Positions 24,311-33,837 of a stretch of DNA of 54,438 nucleotides are shown here, one piece after another. The DNA comes from Spirochaetota bacterium. GTDB lineage: Bacteria; Spirochaetota; Spirochaetia; Treponematales; Treponemataceae. Positions within the stretch are counted from its first letter, which is position 1. Every line of letters begins with the position of its first letter. The translations under genes and the position numbers were made by a program. The notes beneath the pieces were generated by a model. That model worked only from the letters and a program-made list of their open reading frames with translations, was not told the DNA's origin and searched no databases. Where the stretch lies: contig JAEWSQ010000006.1 of assembly GCA_023398165.1 (NCBI GenBank), forward strand, positions 1 through 54,438, written 5' to 3'.

Positions 24311-26892
24311 ACATTCTCCCCTTTATTTTGCTTTTTATTCCACTCGTTTAAAAGATAGTAAATACCCTTGTCCTGAATCTTAAGGCTTACGCCGCATTCG
24401 GGGCAGAAAAACCTGCCGTCGTCAGAAAGTGTATGTTTTACGCAGCCGATGCAGTAAACCTTTGCACACACGGGGCAATTCCCTGCAGGCATATTCTCAG
24501 GCGGCTGTGCTGTAAGGCTCATTTTATCGGGTATAATAAGTTCGAGCGGAACTCTCCACGTTATTGAGCATAACCCGCATGTAATCTGCCGTGATGTTTT
24601 TTCCCATATCTCTTTTTCAAGCTCTTTGGTGCGTTCTGATTTTTCAATTGAAAGCAGTTTTTTACAAGTTTCTTCCGCTTTTGACGTTTTATTTGTCTGA
24701 AGATAAAAATGACAGAGATCAATGAGCAGCGTGCAGTAGTCAAAAGGAGAAGAGCTCAAGTCTTCAAGACCCTGTTTCAGCGCCAGTTCTGCACGCGAAC
24801 TTTCTCCCTTTTTAAGCGCGATTGAAGCAAGGATGCTGTATAAAGAGGAGGGAAAACGTATGCCTAATATACTGCTTACAAGACTGTCCGCCTCATTAAC
24901 CCTGTCCGTTTTTAGACACACAGATGCATAATCGCAGATGAGTGCCGCATCTTTTGGAGACAGAAGAAGCGCCTGTTTGTAGCGGACTTCTGCTTCTTTA
25001 AATAAACATTCCCGTGCATAATAATTTGCACAAAGATGGAGCGCATCGGTACGGTATGCTGTTCCTTTTCCCGAATGCGAACTTACCGCATCGAGTATAT
25101 TCAAAACTTCTATAAGCCTTCCTTTTCCCTTCATGAGACGTGCATAGAGGTCAAGTACACACAGCTCTTCGCTGAGAATAGACAAGCATGCATACACTGC
25201 TTCAAAAGCCTTTTCTGCTGCGCCGTTTTCAAATAATACTTCAGCTTTCACATACAAAGCCCAGCCGTCATAAGGGTCTAATGAAAGGGCTTTTTCTGCA
25301 TACACAAGCGCCTCTGCATTTTTTTGAAGTTTATGCTCACATTCAGAGAGACATCGGTAATACGATGCTTTTGCAGTTTCTTCTTTAACAAGCATCATTA
25401 AAATGGTTTCAGCCTTATCCGGATATCCTTCTTCAATGTAGATGAGACTTAATGCAAACAGAGCTTCGCTGTCTTTCTCTGCAGCCTTTTTTGAAGCATA
25501 TTTTTCAAGAAGTTTTTTTGCTTCAGTATTGTTTCCTTCGAGGTATAATCTCTTCCCTCGCGCGGCAAGAAGAGACATCTTTTGTCCCTGCTGTAATGTT
25601 TTTTCATCTATCTCTGATTCTATTTGTGAAAAACCGGATAAATCCTTATTATCAATGCAGGAATGCAGAAGAGAAAGCCTCGTGTCCGCAGCTTCCTCCT
25701 CCCTTCCCAGTTGTGAAAGCATGGAAGCGGCATTTTTCAAATGCATTATCTGACCGGGTTCCAGCCGGGATGAAATTGTATAAAAGTTCAGCGCCTGTTC
25801 ATACTCATGAATAAGAGCGAGGCTATGAGCTTTAATGCTTGAAAGAATCGCAGAATTCTCAACGACAGCGTTCTGTTCTTTTAAAAATGAAGAAAGTTCA
25901 TCATACTTTCCCTGTAAATACAGGAGTGAAGCTTTTTCTTCTACGGGAATTTTGTCACCCGGAAAAAGGCTGAGCGCTTTCCCGGCTGCAGATTCCGCCT
26001 CTTCGAAGAGATTTTGGGAAGCATACAGCCTGGAAGCAAATATGAAATCATCAAGCATTAGATCATCTTTTTCAAACGCTTTTTTTATTTCTATGAGCGC
26101 AGGAATAATTCTGCCTACGGCGCTCATCGAGCGGGCAAGCTGCATTCTGTATCCGCTTTGGAAATCCGCTTCGGAGGCCCAGGTTCTGTATGCGGCATCG
26201 CACTGAATTTCCCTCGATTCAATTGAGAAAAACGCAAGTTTCCCCTCGACTATTTCCGCTTCATTCCAGTTTTGACCGGCAAAGGCTGTATACCCTTCAG
26301 TTTGTACGGTATCGTCTTCGAGAAAGAGCGCGGGGGTGCAGTTTATAATGAGAGCTATGGAAGTGTCATTGAGGATTATCTGTACAGGAACTTCATGAGG
26401 ACTGTAGCGTCTCTTGTACTTTTCGGGCATTACGGGATTGCCTGTCCACCCGGTGAGGGGAATTTGATTTCCATTAAAAACAGCATCAACACGGAAAAAT
26501 CCTTTATCGGACAGGAGAACCGAAAGGTAATTTGATTCATCGGTATAACGGAGTAAAAAACCGAATGCGCATATTCCGGCTGTCGTCTGTGATGAAATTT
26601 TTGTTTCTGCAATAACCTGGGCACAGGAAGAAAAATCTATGACCGCATCGAGAGCCAGGTTTTTATACTGATACTGCGGATTAACTGTCCATGCATAAAT
26701 GTTTTTACGGAGGAGGGATAAGGAGAGGGTTTTATCTATGCGAACGGAATAACCGTCGCCGTCCTCTTCTGTAAAGCGTCTATTATCAGAGTCTGAAAAA
26801 TCTGCTGTCCATTGTTCATATACGGTTGCAGTGAAATCTGTTTCGGTCTGTTCTATTTTTTTTGAAAATAAACGTTTTATGAATGAAAACAT
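24307..26892 (-). CDS. Large TPR protein with LamG-like N-terminus and C-terminal zinc ribbon
   Basis: 861 aa. Residues ~25-230 resemble a concanavalin/LamG-like beta sandwich (ALDAVIDFSS, GICAFGFLLRYTDESNYLSV). From ~245 to ~760 there are many TPR-like helical pairs, for example AEKALSLDPYDGWALYVKAE. The last ~85 residues hold Cys pairs CGLC, CPVC, CIGC and CPEC, which can bind two zinc ions. No signal peptide is seen; the protein is probably cytoplasmic or membrane-associated through its basic start (FIKRLFSKK). It is coupled to the WYL regulator downstream. I do not know its function; a scaffold is likely. Confidence 0.75.
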   Translation of the reverse strand: MFSFIKRLFSKKIEQTETDFTATVYEQWTADFSDSDNRRFTEEDGDGYSVRIDKTLSLSLLRKNIYAWTVNPQYQYKNLALDAVIDFSSCAQVIAETKISSQTTAGICAFGFLLRYTDESNYLSVLLSDKGFFRVDAVFNGNQIPLTGWTGNPVMPEKYKRRYSPHEVPVQIILNDTSIALIINCTPALFLEDDTVQTEGYTAFAGQNWNEAEIVEGKLAFFSIESREIQCDAAYRTWASEADFQSGYRMQLARSMSAVGRIIPALIEIKKAFEKDDLMLDDFIFASRLYASQNLFEEAESAAGKALSLFPGDKIPVEEKASLLYLQGKYDELSSFLKEQNAVVENSAILSSIKAHSLALIHEYEQALNFYTISSRLEPGQIMHLKNAASMLSQLGREEEAADTRLSLLHSCIDNKDLSGFSQIESEIDEKTLQQGQKMSLLAARGKRLYLEGNNTEAKKLLEKYASKKAAEKDSEALFALSLIYIEEGYPDKAETILMMLVKEETAKASYYRCLSECEHKLQKNAEALVYAEKALSLDPYDGWALYVKAEVLFENGAAEKAFEAVYACLSILSEELCVLDLYARLMKGKGRLIEVLNILDAVSSHSGKGTAYRTDALHLCANYYARECLFKEAEVRYKQALLLSPKDAALICDYASVCLKTDRVNEADSLVSSILGIRFPSSLYSILASIALKKGESSRAELALKQGLEDLSSSPFDYCTLLIDLCHFYLQTNKTSKAEETCKKLLSIEKSERTKELEKEIWEKTSRQITCGLCSITWRVPLELIIPDKMSLTAQPPENMPAGNCPVCAKVYCIGCVKHTLSDDGRFFCPECGVSLKIQDKGIYYLLNEWNKKQNKGENV

Positions 26893-26898
26893 ACGTAT

Positions 26899-26927
26899 AG
26901 AGTATCACTTATAAGAGGATATTTCAA
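26899..26927 (-). promoter_or_regulatory. Leaderless-type promoter of the TPR/zinc-ribbon gene
   Basis: -35 TTGAAA (26927-26922), 17-base spacer, extended -10 TGA-TACTCT (26904-26899), then six bases to ATG 26892. Confidence 0.65.
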
Positions 26928-26960
26928 GAAAGCGCAGTTTTCATTCACGGCAGTATCCGC

Positions 26961-26990
26961 TTGAAAGCTGTCATTAAAAGAGGCTATACT
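26961..26990 (+). promoter_or_regulatory. Leaderless-type promoter of rlmJ
   Basis: -35 TTGAAA (26961-26966), 18-base spacer, -10 TATACT (26985-26990), six bases to ATG 26997. No Shine-Dalgarno sequence. Confidence 0.7.
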
Positions 26991-26996
26991 GGCTAG

Positions 26997-27821
26997 ATGC
27001 TTAGTTATAGACATGCTTTTCATGCAGGAAACTTTGCCGACGTGCATAAGCACACCGGATTAATGCTTGCTCTTGAAAGTCTTTGTAAAAAAGATAAACC
27101 TTTTTCTATCATAGATACCCATGCAGGCGCCGGTATGTATATAATCGATGATGAACGCGCGTTACTTACCGGAGAAACATCAGACGGAATTCTTCGTCTT
27201 ATCTCATTTTGCGACAATAATGATTCCTCCCCTGCGGTGAGCCGTTATCTGTCCCTCGTAAAACCTTATATTAATGCCAACAGCTATCCCGGTTCTCCAG
27301 AGATTGAGCGCTGTTTTTTGCGGGAGAATGACAGCCTGTCGTTAGTTGAACTTCACTCAACAGAAATAGGCGTGCTGCGCTCTGCAATGGAAAGAGAAGG
27401 AAAAGATCCGAGAATTCATATACATTTCAGGGATGCCTATGAAGCTGCAGCCGCTTTGTGCCCGCCTGAAATACGGCGCGGCCTTCTCATGATGGATCCA
27501 AGTTATGAGGTGGACAGCGATTACCGCAATGTTGTGAGTTCTTTAGAGGCTGTGCAGAAAAAATGGGCTGAAGGCATAAAAATACTGTGGTACCCTCTTT
27601 TAAACCACCGGAAAAAAGAGCTGAGTACTCTAAAAGATGGTCTCATTACCTTGTGCGATAAAACCGGTTCTTCTTATTTTTGCAGCGAACTGAAAATTTA
27701 TCAGGATGGGGAAGGGGAGGGTATGACAGGTTCGGGCTTATTTTTCATCAATGTGCCGTGGCTCCTGGAAGAACAGCTGTCAGCCGCGTGTATTTTTCTT
27801 AAGAAGATATTTCATAAATAA
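26997..27821 (+). CDS. rlmJ: 23S rRNA (adenine2030-N6)-methyltransferase
   Basis: 274 aa, close to the E. coli length. The family N-terminus MLSYRHAFHAGNFADVHKH is clear. Motif I (IIDTHAGAGMY) and motif IV are present, but motif IV reads DPSYE where E. coli RlmJ has DPPYE. It N6-methylates A2030 of 23S rRNA during ribosome assembly. The single Pro-to-Ser change is conservative in position but worth noting, because the second proline normally shapes the target-base pocket. Confidence 0.92.
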   Translation: MLSYRHAFHAGNFADVHKHTGLMLALESLCKKDKPFSIIDTHAGAGMYIIDDERALLTGETSDGILRLISFCDNNDSSPAVSRYLSLVKPYINANSYPGSPEIERCFLRENDSLSLVELHSTEIGVLRSAMEREGKDPRIHIHFRDAYEAAAALCPPEIRRGLLMMDPSYEVDSDYRNVVSSLEAVQKKWAEGIKILWYPLLNHRKKELSTLKDGLITLCDKTGSSYFCSELKIYQDGEGEGMTGSGLFFINVPWLLEEQLSAACIFLKKIFHK

Positions 27822-27876
27822 AAATGCACCTTCTATGAATACAGTGTTCTGCATTTCATAAAAGGTGCATTTTATT
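27821..27876. terminator. Bidirectional terminator between rlmJ and the symporter gene
   Basis: Twelve-base perfect stem AAAATGCACCTT / AAGGTGCATTTT (27821-27832 with 27862-27873), with further pairing inside (atgaa/ttcat). A and T tracts flank both sides, so it can act for both convergent genes. Confidence 0.85.
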
Positions 27877-27911
27877 ACTAAACCGGAATTATGTAGTACT
27901 ACCTTACTGTC

Positions 27912-29447
27912 TTATTCTCCTGTTTCCTCATCGGATTCCCTTATTCCGCTTGCATTCTCATTTTCCTCGCGTTCTTCATCGCGGAGTTTTTCAAGTTGTT
28001 CCGCCTGAATATCTTCAAAGGCCGAAAGCATCGGTTCTTCATCAACAGCTGTTTTCTTAATCTTTCGTTTTGTGTAATTCTTTGTGATTGCAAATACTGT
28101 CGCAGAAAGAGAAAGAACACCAATAAGGTTGGGGATCGCCATGAGCCCATTAAGGGTGTCTGAAATGTCCCATGCGAGGGATAAGTTCATTGTGGCTCCC
28201 ACTGTGATAAAGCAAACAAAAATTATCTTATAGAAAATGGTTGATTTTGTACCGAACAGGAATTCCATCGCTTTTTCACCGTAAAATGACCAGCCCAAAA
28301 CGGTCGAAAATGCAAACAGTAAAACGGCAAGTGCAACGAATTTTCCGGCGAATGAACCGAATCCGTGAGAGAAAGCCGCACTGACAAGCGGAACACCGGT
28401 GAGTCCCTGATCAGTTACACCGGTTGAAAGAACGACAAAGGCGGTGAGTGTACATACTATGATTGTGTCGAAAAATACTTCGAAAATACCCCACATACCC
28501 TGAACAACAGGTTCCTTTACATCGCTTGCAGAGTGCACCATTACAGAAGATCCCAGTCCTGCTTCATTGGAAAAAACTCCCCGTTTAAAACCCATTGTTA
28601 TTGCATTCTTTAAGAGTGTGCCCGAAATACCTCCGGCTACAGCATTAAAACCGAAAGCGCCTTCAAATATCTGCAAAAAGACGGAAGGCAGGCTTCTAAT
28701 ATTGATTATCAGGATGCATAAAGCCCCTATAATGTATGCAAACGCCATGAAGGGAACGAATTTTTCTGCAACCTGCCCAATTCTCTTAATACCCCCTATG
28801 ATTACGAGAGCCACGATTACGGCTATAATAATACCAGTTGCAAGAGGATTCATGCCGAATGAATCATGCAGGGCGCTTGCTATGGAGTTTACCTGCGTCA
28901 TGTTGCCGATGCCGAAAGATGCAAGAACACAAAAAATAGAAAAGAGAACCGCAAGCGGTTTCGCAAATACCGACAGAAATTTGTTGCTTTTTAGGCCGTG
29001 CTGCAGATAATACATGGCTCCGCCGGTCCATTCGCCTCTAGTGTTTTTTCTTCTATAAAAAATACCAAGAACATTCTCGGAATAGTTAGTCATCATACCG
29101 AAAAAGGCGGAAACCCACATCCAGAATACCGCTCCGGCTCCTCCGATTGATATTGCCGTTGCAACACCTGCTATATTACCGGTTCCGATTGTTGCCGCAA
29201 GAGCGGTCGAGAGAGCCTGAAACTGCGTAATTGCTTTTTTTTCATTTGTTTTTCGGACGGACTTTTTTTTGAAAATTGCAAAAAACGTCTTATCTCCGAC
29301 TTCTTTAGCACGGCTTATTTGAAAAAAGCCGGTCCGTATGGTCATGAAAATACCGGTTCCGATTATAAGAACAAGCATAGGGATGCCCCATACAACAGAA
29401 TTCACTGCACCGTTGAGCGATGCTACAGCCTGAGCAAAATTTTCCAT
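27912..29447 (-). CDS. Sodium:alanine symporter (AGCS family)
   Basis: 511 aa with ~10-11 hydrophobic helices. Family hallmarks include GTGNIAGVATAISIGGAGAVFWMW, the long GFKRGVFSNEAGLGSS stretch, and TVLGWSFYGEKA near the end. It imports alanine, glycine or related amino acids with Na+. The C-terminus is a ~60-residue acidic hydrophilic tail (EEREENENASGIRESDEETGE-like), longer than usual. ATG 29447 follows AGGAG, so this transcript has a leader. Confidence 0.93.
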   Translation of the reverse strand: MENFAQAVASLNGAVNSVVWGIPMLVLIIGTGIFMTIRTGFFQISRAKEVGDKTFFAIFKKKSVRKTNEKKAITQFQALSTALAATIGTGNIAGVATAISIGGAGAVFWMWVSAFFGMMTNYSENVLGIFYRRKNTRGEWTGGAMYYLQHGLKSNKFLSVFAKPLAVLFSIFCVLASFGIGNMTQVNSIASALHDSFGMNPLATGIIIAVIVALVIIGGIKRIGQVAEKFVPFMAFAYIIGALCILIINIRSLPSVFLQIFEGAFGFNAVAGGISGTLLKNAITMGFKRGVFSNEAGLGSSVMVHSASDVKEPVVQGMWGIFEVFFDTIIVCTLTAFVVLSTGVTDQGLTGVPLVSAAFSHGFGSFAGKFVALAVLLFAFSTVLGWSFYGEKAMEFLFGTKSTIFYKIIFVCFITVGATMNLSLAWDISDTLNGLMAIPNLIGVLSLSATVFAITKNYTKRKIKKTAVDEEPMLSAFEDIQAEQLEKLRDEEREENENASGIRESDEETGE

Positions 29448-29548
29448 AGATTCTCCTGTTTATTTTGACATGGTACTCTGTAATACTTTGACGAAACATA
29501 ATTGTACTAGATTTTTGGGTATTTTACAAACAAAAAATATTTAAAACA

Positions 29549-30253
29549 TCACCGGACAGTAAGAATGGAAGCCACCTTGCCTTCCTTTGTATATGCACGG
29601 TCGGGATTGCGTTCATCGACAAAGGATGAAAAACCGTTATAGTAAGCGTAATAGTAAATACCCGGCGACAAAAAGAGTTCCAGCTCATAAAACCCCGCTG
29701 AAGTTTCTGTCAGCTCATAAATATACGGATCCCAGCCGGTAAAACTTCCTGTGAGTCTGATTGTCTGTCCGCTTTCTCCTTCATATACAAACCGTATACC
29801 GCCTGATGATGTTTTTTGGGTAGCCTGGAGTGTTTTTTGTTCTATGCGAATGCTGGAAAATTTAATATTTGTGGACGGTTCGGTATACATCTGGGGATTA
29901 AGAGGATCTACGGTCCATAAACCATCAATTATCAGTCTGTAAAGAACAGTTTCCGTGTCTTCCGGCACTTTACTGATATAAAACAATATGGAATCTACCG
30001 GTTCATAATCAGTGTCGTAAAAAACCAGCCGTTCAAACGAATGGATGGTGCGGAACTGTTCATTATTAAAGGCGACACCGACAAAACGGTGGTTTTTTTG
30101 AGCGGTAAAAATAATATACCCGTTTTTAACCACAGGCGGACCGGCGCGCTGAATACCTGATATGAGAGACTGCATATCGTAATCATCGTCAGATAAAGAA
30201 AAAAACGGAACTGCTATACAGATGAGCAGCACTATTGTAACAATCTTTTTCAC
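29549..30253 (-). CDS. Exported CBM48/AMPK-type glycan-binding-like protein
   Basis: 234 aa from GTG 30253, which gives a normal signal peptide (KKIVTIVLLICIAVPFFSLS) and has a GATACT -10-like box six bases upstream. An in-frame GTG at 30313 would add 20 polar residues and cannot be excluded. The C-terminal ~85 residues fit an E-set/CBM48 (AMPK glycogen-binding) domain, with IRLTGSFTGWDPYIYEL, GFYELELFLSPGIYYYAYY and VDERNPDRAY. An earlier segment (VLYRLIIDGLWTVDPLNP) resembles a second, diverged E-set domain. Binding of a glycan in the periplasm is inferred. It has no catalytic domain. Confidence 0.75.
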   Translation of the reverse strand: MKKIVTIVLLICIAVPFFSLSDDDYDMQSLISGIQRAGPPVVKNGYIIFTAQKNHRFVGVAFNNEQFRTIHSFERLVFYDTDYEPVDSILFYISKVPEDTETVLYRLIIDGLWTVDPLNPQMYTEPSTNIKFSSIRIEQKTLQATQKTSSGGIRFVYEGESGQTIRLTGSFTGWDPYIYELTETSAGFYELELFLSPGIYYYAYYNGFSSFVDERNPDRAYTKEGKVASILTVR

Positions 30254-30391
30254 TCTTCTAGTATCGGAATGAATAGAAAAAAGATTAGACGGTGTTTTTG
30301 ATCTTTTTTTCACACAGCGTCTTGAATTTATCTCACCTAGGGAAGAAAAAAAACCGATTATAGTATAGAGTGGAAGCAGATATAAAAATGC

Positions 30392-30420
30392 TTGTTAGTC
30401 ATGACTTTATGAGGTACAAT
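30392..30420 (+). promoter_or_regulatory. Promoter of the FlcA-like TPR gene
   Basis: -35 TTGTTA (30392-30397), 17-base spacer, -10 TACAAT (30415-30420), nine bases to ATG 30430. The leader would be only about 2-3 bases. Confidence 0.65.
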
Positions 30421-30429
30421 TAAAGCTCT

Positions 30430-33400
30430 ATGCCCGGTTTAAAACAGCTGAAAAAATTCAGTCAGGATGTTACAGCCTTAGGAAATGAATCCTCAATACG
30501 CGCGGAACGCGGGGAGCCTTTTGTAACGGTTCCTATTCCCGACAATGTTCCGGATATTGACGATTCTGATGATTTCCTCCTGGGTATGCCTCTTGATGAT
30601 GAACCGAATTCTCTCCATCCCGAATTAGTAACTCCTTCCGGACAAAGCGAACCAGAAGCGGGTGAATCAGCTGGAAATGACTATGATCCCGATATTGCAA
30701 AACTGCTGGGCATGGTTCAAGACGATATAACACTTCCGGATGTTGAGCCTGACCTCGAAGCTTTCGGGGATTTTGAGGACAGCGTGAATACGATTCCCCC
30801 TTCAGATATTGAAGCTGAAAGCGACGAAAGCGATCTTGACATAGTATCCGAGATGGAATCGCTTGAAGAGGCACAGGAAAAGTCTGAAAGCGATGCTGAT
30901 ATTTCAATGCCTGAAAGCACAATCCCGGACACCGGGTTGACTGAACCTGAAAATGCCTTTGCAGATATTGATTTTACCGCACCCGAGAGTGCAGTTTCTG
31001 ACGCCGATTTTTCAATTCCTGACATTGATGGTTCCCCTCCTGCACAGGCGATTGAAGATATTGAAGATCTTCAATCGCTCGAGGAAGCGGAAGAATTAAC
31101 TCCCGTGGATGAAAGTGAAGACGAAGTACCGGAAGCACACCCTGATGATGTACCCTTTATTCCCTCTGCCGGAAATTCAAAGGCCGATGATTCATTCTTA
31201 TATGACGGAATAGATATTCAGGATTTCACGCCGCCTGATACGCTTTCTTCCTCCGGTTCCTCCGGTTCCTCCGGTTCTGTTGAATCGCCCCCGGAAGACT
31301 TTATGGCGGATCTTGCTTCTTTTGATTCAAAGGAAGCTTCCGGGAATGCGGATTTTGAAGGTTTTTCACCTCTTGATTTAGGCGGATCAGAGTTTGATAA
31401 TATGCCTCCTCCAGATGCCTCTCTTTCAGAGCCTAATGATTTTTCTGCACCGGATGCCGGAGAAATTCCAAACGGTGAAGGCGGTAGCGAAGCAGTTCCT
31501 GATGACGGCAGTTCAGGTTCACATAATTCCGTTCTGGACAGTCTTGCTAATTTCGATATCGATAATATTCCGTCCCCTTCCCAGGATCTTTCCTCTCTCG
31601 ATGAATTTGAAACGACAGACGGTATCTTAGCAGGAACCGATGATGATGAAGGCTCTGATGATTATAAGATTCCCGGTTTTTCAGATTTTAACCTTCAGGA
31701 TGAAACGGCTTCGCCTTCGGCAGTGAAAAGCCCGAATGCAGCGAATATTGACGGGCAGGCCAGAGAGGGATTAACAGAAGCTGAGTACAAGATATTTAAA
31801 GAAAATTTAAAAGAGTATCCTTTAAACCTCAAAATGGCAATCGAAGAAGTCATTGTAAAAAATGAGTTTACCGATGATGCGGTGTTCGGGCTTATTGAAA
31901 AGGTACTGCAGAAGAACACAGCACGTCAGGTTGCTTCATTCATGTCCAAATATCTGGATATTTCTGTTGATGTTCCCCGTGATTATGAAAGAAGATCCGT
32001 AAATCAGTATGAAGCATATAAGCAGTCTATCGAATATCAGTTAAAAAACAGGATTATACCTGCAGTCGTTATTGCAGCTGCGGGCATTGCAGTTCTTTGG
32101 AGTCTGTTTTTCCTGGTGAATAGATTTGTGTACCGGCCTTTGATGGCGGAAAAACTGTATAAAGAAGGATATGAACTGCTTCAGGAAAGTATGTACCCTC
32201 AGGCGGAATTAAGCTTTGCACAGGCGGTTTCTTATAAACCAAGGAAAAAATGGTTTTTTAGATATGCACGCGCATACCGTGAAAAGAATCAGTATGACAG
32301 GAGCCGCACAATGTATGAGCGCATCCTTACCCGGTTCAACTACGATAAACAGGCCGGCATGGAATACGCGAATATGGAGCTCTATGATCTTGCTAATTAT
32401 GAATTTGCGGAAGAGGTTGTAAAAAGAAAAATTCTTGATTACCACATTAATGATAAAGACGCAATGCTGCTTCTCGGCGATGTATACCTTGAATGGGCGA
32501 CCGAAAGGGATGAAAACCGTTTCCCGGACGCGTATAACCAGTACATGGACCTGATCGGGCTTTACGGTTCCAACGATGAATATACTAAGAGACTTTTACG
32601 CTACTATATACGGACCGATAATTTGCGCGAGGTTCTGCCCCTTAAGTCGTACTTTTTTACAGAGAAAAAAAGCCTCGGTTCTTCCGACCTCGTCGAGCTG
32701 AGCGGATTCCTCCTGGATAAGCTTTACGGCGAACTTCCGCCAAAGGATGAATATCTTCGCTCTTATATAGAAGATGTCCGCGAACTTCTTGAGAGAGCTG
32801 TCGAATCGGATCCGTCGGTACCTGAAGCTCATTACAATTTTGCCCGGTATTTCCTCGAAACAGGCAATAAGTCTTCCGCAAAGGAACTGCTCGAAACTGC
32901 AATACAGAGGTTTGATGAGGCAAAGACACGAAAACCTAAAAGAATTTATAAACATATAGACAGCTACAGACTTCTCGGCGACCTCTATACGGGAGATCAG
33001 GAGTACATTCTGGCAGAGGAAACTCTCGGTGAAGGAATAATGCTGTATGAAAGAGAAGCACAGCTCAGCGGACTTAAACCCGTACCGGAAATTGGAAGAT
33101 TATATGCAGGTATAGCTGATATTGACTATTTTATTTCCGGTGATCTTGAGCAGGCGCGGAGAAATTATGAAAAAGCTGTAGACACCATGTATGATACAGC
33201 ATCTGTGCGTTACAGGATCGGGTATATACAGTATTCATCCAAAAAATATCTTGAAGCTTTGGGCTCATTTATAAAAAGCTCGTCAGATAAATATGACGAC
33301 AGGCATCTTCTTTTAGCTCTGGGAAATACACTTTCAATGCGCGGTGATAATTATGCCGCACGGGGCTATTACGAAAGCCTTACCGATATGCTTGAGCTGG

Positions 33401-33759
33401 AAAGAAACCGGCTTGGTATACTGCTTCCCCAGGTAAGAAGCGACCAGGGCGATCTTGTCGATATGTACATGAAGGCATCGAATAATCTGGGTGTTACTCT
33501 GTCGCGGCTTGCTCAAAAAACAGGGGACAGTACCCTAAATGCAAAAGCAATGGTGCAGCTGTCGGAATCGCTTCGCGCATGGGATGCATTGACAAGAAAT
33601 CAGGAAACAATGGTGCGTCTTGAAGGCAGCAATTTGGCTTCTCAAAACATTAAATATATTACAATGCCGGTAAGCTCTTTTGAACCGGCCATATATACAG
33701 CAATCCCCCGTGTTCTTTATGGAGAGAAAATGCTGGAACAGTCATTCATCTCTAAATAG
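30430..33759 (+). CDS. Membrane-anchored TPR protein, candidate periplasmic flagellar collar protein (FlcA-like)
   Basis: 1109 aa. Residues ~35-430 are an acidic, Pro/Ser/Asp-rich, disordered region (repeated PDxD and SSGSSGS runs). A compact helical segment (~440-530) leads to one membrane helix (AVVIAAAGIAVLWSLFFLV, ~540-560). About 550 residues of TPR repeats follow on the far side (e.g. AEKLYKEGYELLQESMYPQAELSFAQA). This N-in, TPR-out layout and the tail (ITMPVSSFEPAIYTAIPRVL) remind me of the spirochaetal family containing Borrelia BB0326/FlcA, which builds the periplasmic flagellar collar and helps assemble stators. That assignment is from memory of the family, not a search. It is monocistronic. 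Confidence 0.6.
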   Translation: MPGLKQLKKFSQDVTALGNESSIRAERGEPFVTVPIPDNVPDIDDSDDFLLGMPLDDEPNSLHPELVTPSGQSEPEAGESAGNDYDPDIAKLLGMVQDDITLPDVEPDLEAFGDFEDSVNTIPPSDIEAESDESDLDIVSEMESLEEAQEKSESDADISMPESTIPDTGLTEPENAFADIDFTAPESAVSDADFSIPDIDGSPPAQAIEDIEDLQSLEEAEELTPVDESEDEVPEAHPDDVPFIPSAGNSKADDSFLYDGIDIQDFTPPDTLSSSGSSGSSGSVESPPEDFMADLASFDSKEASGNADFEGFSPLDLGGSEFDNMPPPDASLSEPNDFSAPDAGEIPNGEGGSEAVPDDGSSGSHNSVLDSLANFDIDNIPSPSQDLSSLDEFETTDGILAGTDDDEGSDDYKIPGFSDFNLQDETASPSAVKSPNAANIDGQAREGLTEAEYKIFKENLKEYPLNLKMAIEEVIVKNEFTDDAVFGLIEKVLQKNTARQVASFMSKYLDISVDVPRDYERRSVNQYEAYKQSIEYQLKNRIIPAVVIAAAGIAVLWSLFFLVNRFVYRPLMAEKLYKEGYELLQESMYPQAELSFAQAVSYKPRKKWFFRYARAYREKNQYDRSRTMYERILTRFNYDKQAGMEYANMELYDLANYEFAEEVVKRKILDYHINDKDAMLLLGDVYLEWATERDENRFPDAYNQYMDLIGLYGSNDEYTKRLLRYYIRTDNLREVLPLKSYFFTEKKSLGSSDLVELSGFLLDKLYGELPPKDEYLRSYIEDVRELLERAVESDPSVPEAHYNFARYFLETGNKSSAKELLETAIQRFDEAKTRKPKRIYKHIDSYRLLGDLYTGDQEYILAEETLGEGIMLYEREAQLSGLKPVPEIGRLYAGIADIDYFISGDLEQARRNYEKAVDTMYDTASVRYRIGYIQYSSKKYLEALGSFIKSSSDKYDDRHLLLALGNTLSMRGDNYAARGYYESLTDMLELERNRLGILLPQVRSDQGDLVDMYMKASNNLGVTLSRLAQKTGDSTLNAKAMVQLSESLRAWDALTRNQETMVRLEGSNLASQNIKYITMPVSSFEPAIYTAIPRVLYGEKMLEQSFISK

Positions 33760-33800
33760 AAAACGGAATTTGCTGATTAAAAAATAAAGGAAAACAGCGC

Positions 33801-33829
33801 TTTACTTTCACGGTAAAGGGCTGTAAACT
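33801..33829 (+). promoter_or_regulatory. Leaderless-type promoter of the polyprenol-kinase-like gene
   Basis: -35 TTTACT (33801-33806), 17-base spacer, -10 TAAACT (33824-33829), eight bases to ATG 33838. No ribosome-binding site. Confidence 0.55.
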
Positions 33830-33837
33830 ACACTAAG

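Noticed and set aside
25442..26206. Several plus-strand open frames of 100-123 codons within the TPR gene
   Set aside because: They lie antisense to a long, motif-supported gene and have low-complexity Ser/Phe/Leu-rich translations typical of shadows.
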